The position numbers and the translations under genes were made by a program. Under the pieces are notes generated by a model. The model did not search any database. It worked only from the letters and a program-made list of their open reading frames with translations, and was not told the origin of the DNA. From Arcuatula senhousia (Eukaryota; Mollusca; Bivalvia; Mytilida; Mytilidae): a DNA stretch of 64,000 nt. Positions within the stretch are counted from its first letter, which is position 1, and each line of letters begins with the position of its first letter. The stretch spans positions 19,238,001-19,302,000 of the forward strand of contig OZ020317.1 of the NCBI GenBank assembly GCA_963971305.1, read 5' to 3'. Positions 11,693 through 64,000 of this stretch are shown here, piece by piece.

Positions 11693-12019
11693 AGGGGGAC
11701 CCCTAAAATTAATCCCATCCATCCTTTTACAGTAAGGAACATCATGATGAAATTTTATAGCAATTGGATAACTAGAACTAAAGTTATTGTGGGAACACTT
11801 AAAGTAAACAGACAGCAACGCAGGCGCAGATTAAGACGACAACGACAACAGCATCATACCATTATACGTCCGCAATTTTTTGCAGTCGTATAAAAAAACC
11901 TCATGCATTTCAATATTTTAACCAGAAGTGTGGACCACTTGTCCATCGGCATACACGTGCAACCATTACCTTTGATTTTACATCTGTATAATTATAAATT
12001 CTTTCAAGCAACAAGGCCA

Positions 12020-12147
12020 CTTCCTGTGGTGCAAGACAGGCACTGTTTCAGCGACAGCAAAGGATACTCTGGAGCAGCTAACACTGTCGGTGGTGTGTCA
12101 ATGGCTGGACGACCCATGGCACATAGCGAGTCTTTATCTTTATAGGT
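12020..12147 (+). pseudogene. Possible kringle-domain exon relic
   Basis: The plus strand reads RHCFSDSKGYSGAANTVGG, and after a one-base shift CQWLDDPW. This resembles the kringle pattern C...(Y.G..s.T.sG).CQ.W. The spacing is about three residues short and the frame is broken, so it is at best a decayed exon. The region is locally richer in GC than its flanks. Confidence 0.3.
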
Positions 12148-12287
12148 AATAGCCGCTGCAGAGGGGCATTCCCCTTTAGTCATGACTATAAAAACCAAGG
12201 CCTGGCAAAAATGTCTGTCTTCCAAAGTGACAGTTCCAGTGAAACAAAGCCCATCTTGGGCATGCCTAGTCCTCTGGATCAGCAAAC

Positions 12288-12666
12288 AAGGAGATGCACT
12301 TAGTCGTGATAAGGATACCGCTACTTGATCAACAGGAAGTAGATGCCCTACTGACCTGGTAATGAGAGGTACACTACAACTAATTGTATCTAAGCTGTGT
12401 ACCAAATTGTGAAATCAATCCCTTCATGATGCTGAGAATACTGTAATGAATATTTGCCTTAAAAAAGTCGAAGTCAGCTCCTCAAATAGAAGTATTTACA
12501 CAAATGTGCACAGATGTACACAGGGGAGGCATAGTGCAACTCATCATGCTTAAGCTGTGTACCAAATTTAAAATCAATCCCTTCAGTAGAAGCAGAGAAA
12601 TCTGTTACAAAAACTTGTAACAGACAGACAAATAGACCCCTATTTTACCAGTGGGGGTATTACAAT
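12288..12666 (+). repeat. Tandem-core element family C, short copy
   Basis: AACAGGAAGTAGATG, CTGACCTG, GCATAGTGCAACTCATCATG, CTTAAGCTGTGTACCAAATT and AATCAATCCCTTCAGTAGAA match the better copy at 49217-49812. It ends in GTAACAGACAGACAAATAGA and GTGGGGGTATTACAATA. Confidence 0.7.
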
Positions 12667-13228
12667 AGCAGTGGTGTATTATAAACTTGACCATACAAAG
12701 GCATAGAAACCACCAAACAATAAAAATATAATCTTTAATTTTCTTAAGAATTACAGAGAGCAAGAGAGGATTAATATATTATTATAACAAAAAAATAAAT
12801 AAAAAAAACCCAGAAAAGTTCATATAAAAAAGCAAAATAAAATCTGAAAATGAAAATAAATATTGCACTGAATTATGATAAATTGTGTATTCTATACTAG
12901 TATTTTAGCTACAAAAAGAATGAAATATTTTCCACAGGCAACCAATTTTTCAAGTTTTTGTAGGCCAGGTGGCAAACTAGGTATTTTTTTTTTACCAATG
13001 AGCAACAAGTTTTGAATCACGTCTGTAGTGAATTTGTTAAACCCTTGAATACCCATTTTCTTTTCAACCAATGAAAACTGGTGCCCATGCATTAATCTAA
13101 ATACTTTCACAATGATTAATAATTTCATGATAATAAGAAAACAATCTGCTAGTATCCATTTGCTATACAAAGGTAAAACTAACATTTACATATTTTCCCT
13201 CTATCAACCAAATACATTGTACCTAGCT

Positions 13229-13476
13229 TGCGTTCGACATTCAATCCCAGGGAGTCTCAGGTAGGAAAAATGTTGCTAACATGGGGCAGAACGAGAACAA
13301 CCTGGGTAATGACGTACTTATATAATATGTAACCTAGGTTGTTCCGAATGTATACTTTTATTTGTTACAAAGATCATTGACCCATACAAAACAAAGTTCA
13401 GCCGCGTTCTGTTGATATTTCAACCCGGGGAAAAATAATCTACCCAGGCTGCCTAGGAAGGGAATGTCGAACGCGC
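13229..13476. mobile_element. ~0.25-kb MITE with GCGTTCGACATTC inverted ends
   Basis: GCGTTCGACATTC at 13230-13242 and GAATGTCGAACGC at 13462-13474 are perfect complements. The interior (AACCTGGGTAATGACGTA, GATCATTGACCCATACAAA, GGGGAAAAATAATCTACCC) recurs in diverged form at about 59680-59860. Confidence 0.8.
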
Positions 13477-13904
13477 CCCTTGATAATCTGAATTAATGAA
13501 AGGTAGTCAAATATATATAAATAAATTGCAATCAGCAAGATTAAATATCAGATTCAATTAACTTGTAGAAATCAAACTTAACTTTTGTTAAATTGTTTTG
13601 AAAAAAAAACAACTCATTTTGTGTTAAGCAAAAGTGAAAAAGTAGGGTAACAATTATTAATTTGGGGGAGATTTTACTACCTAAAATGATATACGAGTGC
13701 ATGAAAATGATTTGTCTTAAGTTTTCATAAAAAGACACAAATCTCATTCTTTTCCATTACAAGTTACATATATTTACCTGTTCTATCTACAAAATATCCA
13801 TCTACAGAAAATCATACATATTGGATGTTTCTGAATACTTTTCAAAATGATGTTAATAGGGCTGCTAACCTTCCCAATTTTCAGGTTTTTATTATATAAT
13901 GAAT

Positions 13905-14155
13905 AAAATCTGTCAAAGTCAAAAATGGCCGGATTTCGTTAAACAGGACGTAGGTGACCGACATACCTGAAATCGTATCACACGTTATGGGACCCCACCC
14001 TGATGCTGTATACCAAATATCAAGTGGCTGTGATTAGTAGTTGCTGAGAAAACTGTTACAAAAATTTCTTCCCCGCCCACCCGCGGCCCGATGCCCGCCC
14101 GCCCGACATTCACCATTTATAACCCGGATTTTTCACTCCGTGATATCCGGCCAAA
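13905..14155. repeat. Dispersed repeat family D, copy 1
   Basis: GTCAAAAATGGCCGGATTTCG, AAACAGGACGTAGGTGACCG, CTGATGCTGTATACCAAATA and GTTGCTGAGAAAACTGTTAC recur at 22915-23050, 48496-48705 and 52892-53105. The copy ends in a C-rich run (CCCGCCCACCCGCGGCCC) and CCGGATTTTTCAC. Confidence 0.7.
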
Positions 14156-15775
14156 AATTAACATGAAGCTTCACAGAAATAAATTTTTAAAAAAACTGAT
14201 TTCAAAATTTCAGTAGGCAGCCCTGTGTATACAAAACCTATAAAAACACATGTATTGATAATTTCACTGCTTTTCTTAAGATATGTTTACAGTTACAAAT
14301 ATTACAACATATTTTGAAATGTCTAAAACATTTTGGTGTTTTTTGACAAAAAATATCAGAATGTCAAAAAATTTAATAAAGATGTTTATATACAATAAAG
14401 ATATACTTGTGTGTAAGTTACCAATATTTCTAAGTTTTTCACAAATGCATATTTTTTTCGTGACCCTCAAAATAAACAAGTATTTTAAAGAGCCATAAGT
14501 GTAAAAGAGGGATACTTGTTTTAAAAAAAATCCATTATTGTCAATTATGATGAAAAGTGCATTTCAATTTGTGCTATTTCCTGAGAAGAGCTTAAAATTG
14601 CTTAAAAGCAAAAGACATAAATTAATTCATTATGTTTGATGTTTATCATTTTTTAAAATCATTTAATATACAGCAATTAAAACATTACTAATTTTTTTTC
14701 TAGATTACATATCAGTAGTCAAATAAAATAAAAGGGAAAAAATAAAAATGAATACTGCTCCATAAAAATAAAACAATTTCTGCTTATCATATACGTTCAC
14801 TCTTTAACTTACACCAATACCTTAAAAAAAATATTTATACAAAAACATTAAAAGACATTATAATATTCAATATACATTAAGACATTATGCAAATGCTTTA
14901 AATTTAATAAAAACAGGTTGTTGTTTCAAAAAGCTATCACTCAAGCAAGCAATAACTGAAGAACTTTCAAAAACTGTAAATGTACATATGTTGCGCATAC
15001 TTAATTTCATGATTTTTCGATTTCACAGGTTTTTTGTTCCGAGTTTTTTATTCAGTATTCTACTAATTTCACACATATTATTTCTTTTTGTTGCTATTTT
15101 TGTTGTGGATTAAATTGCATTGTTAATCTGTGAAAATAAAAAAAAGAACTTTTACAGTATAACCTATTAAAATAGAATCTTGCGAAAATTACTTGTAACA
15201 TGGTATGACATCACAGATTGAATTAATGACAATCAATGTTATAATGTCATTAATATAAATCATAAACATGTAGATAAACACTTATTAAACTATCTACAAA
15301 GTCCTGCCTTACACTAATGCAACTCTGTACCAAATATCAATGGCCAACCATCACTGATTCATGTCAAATGGACATAAAAATAACAATAATATGACCAAAA
15401 GACATAATGCTCCATCTAACAACATATGGGATGGACAGACAAATGAACAGACAAATGGACCCAAACACTACATGTCCCCAACTTTTGTAGATGGGCATAA
15501 AATCTTAACATTTGATATTGAAATTGCTACTACCATTAGATAAGCACCCCCTGAGCTTCATTTTTTTATCTTTCAATGCAAGTTTAACAAAAAACTGTAC
15601 ATACATTTACATAAGGCACAAATTTAAAATCTGTGAGCTTTAATGCTAAATTTTAGTGTATGCATTTAGATTTTTTTATGTGATGTTTAGCACTATAGGT
15701 TCTAAATTCTATAATGAAAACACAATGGCACTAGAATTACCAATACATATACAAGTCAGCTTTACATTTTGAAAC
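14156..15775. other. AT-rich DNA, nothing recognised
   Basis: Only short chance ORFs and A/T runs are present. I see no exon, RNA gene or element boundary. Confidence 0.35.
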
Positions 15776-16225
15776 TAGAAAATGTGTCTATGAGCCACAG
15801 GATGGCCCTCCTGTTCTTGAAATATCATTGACACCCAATGTGTATTACCTGGGATATGGAACTTTACCGAGAAATTAATTAAAAGTGTTCATGTGTAAAA
15901 TATAGGTTGCAGTGACCTAATTTCTAGTGGGTTCTCATGTAACCCAAGACACATTTAGTGGTGAAATATCATTGACCCCTTAAATTTAGTATCAAAGTAA
16001 TTGACCTTAACCAAGAACTTTACCAAAGTCATTCATGCATAAAATATAGGTCACAGTGACCTAATATCTAGTGGGTGGTGTAGCCCTACCCAAGACTCAT
16101 CTAGTGGTTAATATCATTGACCACCCCAAATTTAGTATCCGAGAAATGGACTTTAACCAATAACTTAACCAAAGTGTTATGGAAAGATGGCCGATCCACA
16201 TAGGTGGTTGGGCCATAATAAAAAT
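15776..16225 (+). repeat. Tandem-core element family E, copy 1
   Basis: GAAAATGTGTCTATGAGCCA and CAGGATGGCCCTCC start the copy. About two and a half units of ~144 bp (GAAATATCATTGACC, CTTAACCAAGAACTTTACC, AAATATAGGTCACAGTGACC) follow, and it ends GATCCACATAGGTGGTTGGG-CCATAATA. The inverted words ATGGCCC and GGGCCAT lie near the two ends. Confidence 0.78.
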
Positions 16226-17147
16226 TATGCCCTAAATGAAACAATAGAATGTCCATGTACAGATTTCACATAAGACTTAATCATCAGCTTTTGGGTATGT
16301 TACAATCTGAAAATCAACAATGTTGGAAAAAAGAACAGGAACAATTGTTAAAATTTACGCAAGAAATCAAATGATCTAAATATCGAAATTCCAAGTATAG
16401 ATTGTGAAAATCTGGGAAAAAGCATATTTTATTTAAATGTGCCCCTTAGTTAAACAGTTATGGATAGAGTCATTCTATTGATACTTTGAATGCAACTTAA
16501 TCTTTTTTTTTTTTTCAAAGAAATAATTTCACATGCATATATGATGTAAAAATAAAATCTTGTGAAAAAAATCCTTAAAGTTTAATTAAATGCATTGTTT
16601 TATGATATGAAAATAAGGTAAATAATACTGCAATTCCTCAATTTCAGTATTAAATGAAGCAAATGCAATCAATACAAAGTTTTACATGTAGGGATGTAAC
16701 AATTAACAATTTCTGTGCATTTCATTTTCTATCATTTTTGTAGATATACATAACAAATGAGGTATGGAAAAGGTCAATATCACTGTAACATTGCATCTTA
16801 ATTAACATAACCCTGATACCCATATCAGTTGATAGCTTTTTAATGAATTCAAGTCAAGAACAAAACTATTTTTACATTACAAAAAGTTTCTTTTGCAGCT
16901 TTTTTAATGACTTTCAAATCAAAACCAATTTTCCTTAACACTCTCAATCATCTTTGTGTCAAGAAATAAATAAATAAAGTATTAACATGATATAAGCATA
17001 CTTTCAGACTCACCAAAGACAGTTTAAAATTTTTGATAATAAATTACATGTAATAAGAAGCACTAAAAATATGTTTTAAAATGCACCAATATTTCAAAAT
17101 ATCACTTTTCCATTATGAGACATTACATCGAGGTTATTTATAGCACT
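16226..17147. other. Region downstream of the last NBEAL exon
   Basis: If exon 29 is terminal, this is its 3' untranslated region and flank. No exon or repeat was recognised, and I did not find a poly(A) signal I would trust. Confidence 0.3.

Positions 17148-64000
<46,853 letters not shown>

Noticed and set aside
12004..12405. A 133-codon minus-strand open frame
   Set aside because: No motif or splice context was recognised; part overlaps the possible plus-strand kringle relic and the family C repeat. The local GC content alone can keep it open.

Overview
The window is animal nuclear DNA. It is AT-rich, its genes are split by many GT-AG introns, and most of the sequence is transposable elements and tandem repeats. 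The repeat content (elements with a tandem core of roughly 140 to 180 bp between short inverted ends, a DIRS retrotransposon, hAT and TA-target MITEs) is most like a marine bivalve such as a mussel. That assignment is an inference, because no species marker was read.

The main gene is on the minus strand and fills about 17.1 to 64.0 kb, running off the right edge. I could join 29 consecutive exons in one reading frame, giving about 1,276 residues. In order they encode an alpha-helical region, a PH-BEACH domain, a BEACH domain and C-terminal WD40 repeats. This is the C-terminal part of a neurobeachin-like (NBEAL1/NBEAL2-type) protein, a large scaffold for vesicle and membrane traffic. The real C-terminus is unsettled: the last exon either stops at 17148 or splices on at a GTAAGA donor 9 bases earlier.

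The left 17 kb is mostly mobile DNA. At 2269-3707 (minus) there are two exons that join in frame and encode an N-terminal CARD-like (death-fold) domain. Around them are a decayed retroelement ORF, long-inverted-repeat elements at 6-9.3 kb, tandem-core elements and MITEs.

The 12.2-kb intron at 34.45-46.70 kb, which splits the BEACH domain, holds a nested stack: a SINE-like repeat split by a terminal-inverted-repeat element, which holds a tandem-core element, which holds a second tandem-core element and a hAT MITE with a perfect 8-bp target duplication. Beside the stack is an apparently intact 5.7-kb DIRS element at 40491-46227 with gag, RT/RNase H/methylase-like and tyrosine recombinase ORFs, inverted ends and a classic internal complementary region.

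The most unusual signal is in the host gene. Five of its 29 exons (ends at 20604, 31872, 46702, 48300 and 58392) are followed by tandem copies of the exon's own 3' end together with its 5' splice site. The extreme case is about 38 copies of a 92-bp unit over 3.5 kb. Each array presents extra donor sites downstream of the authentic one, with no second true acceptor. I know of no named system that matches this.
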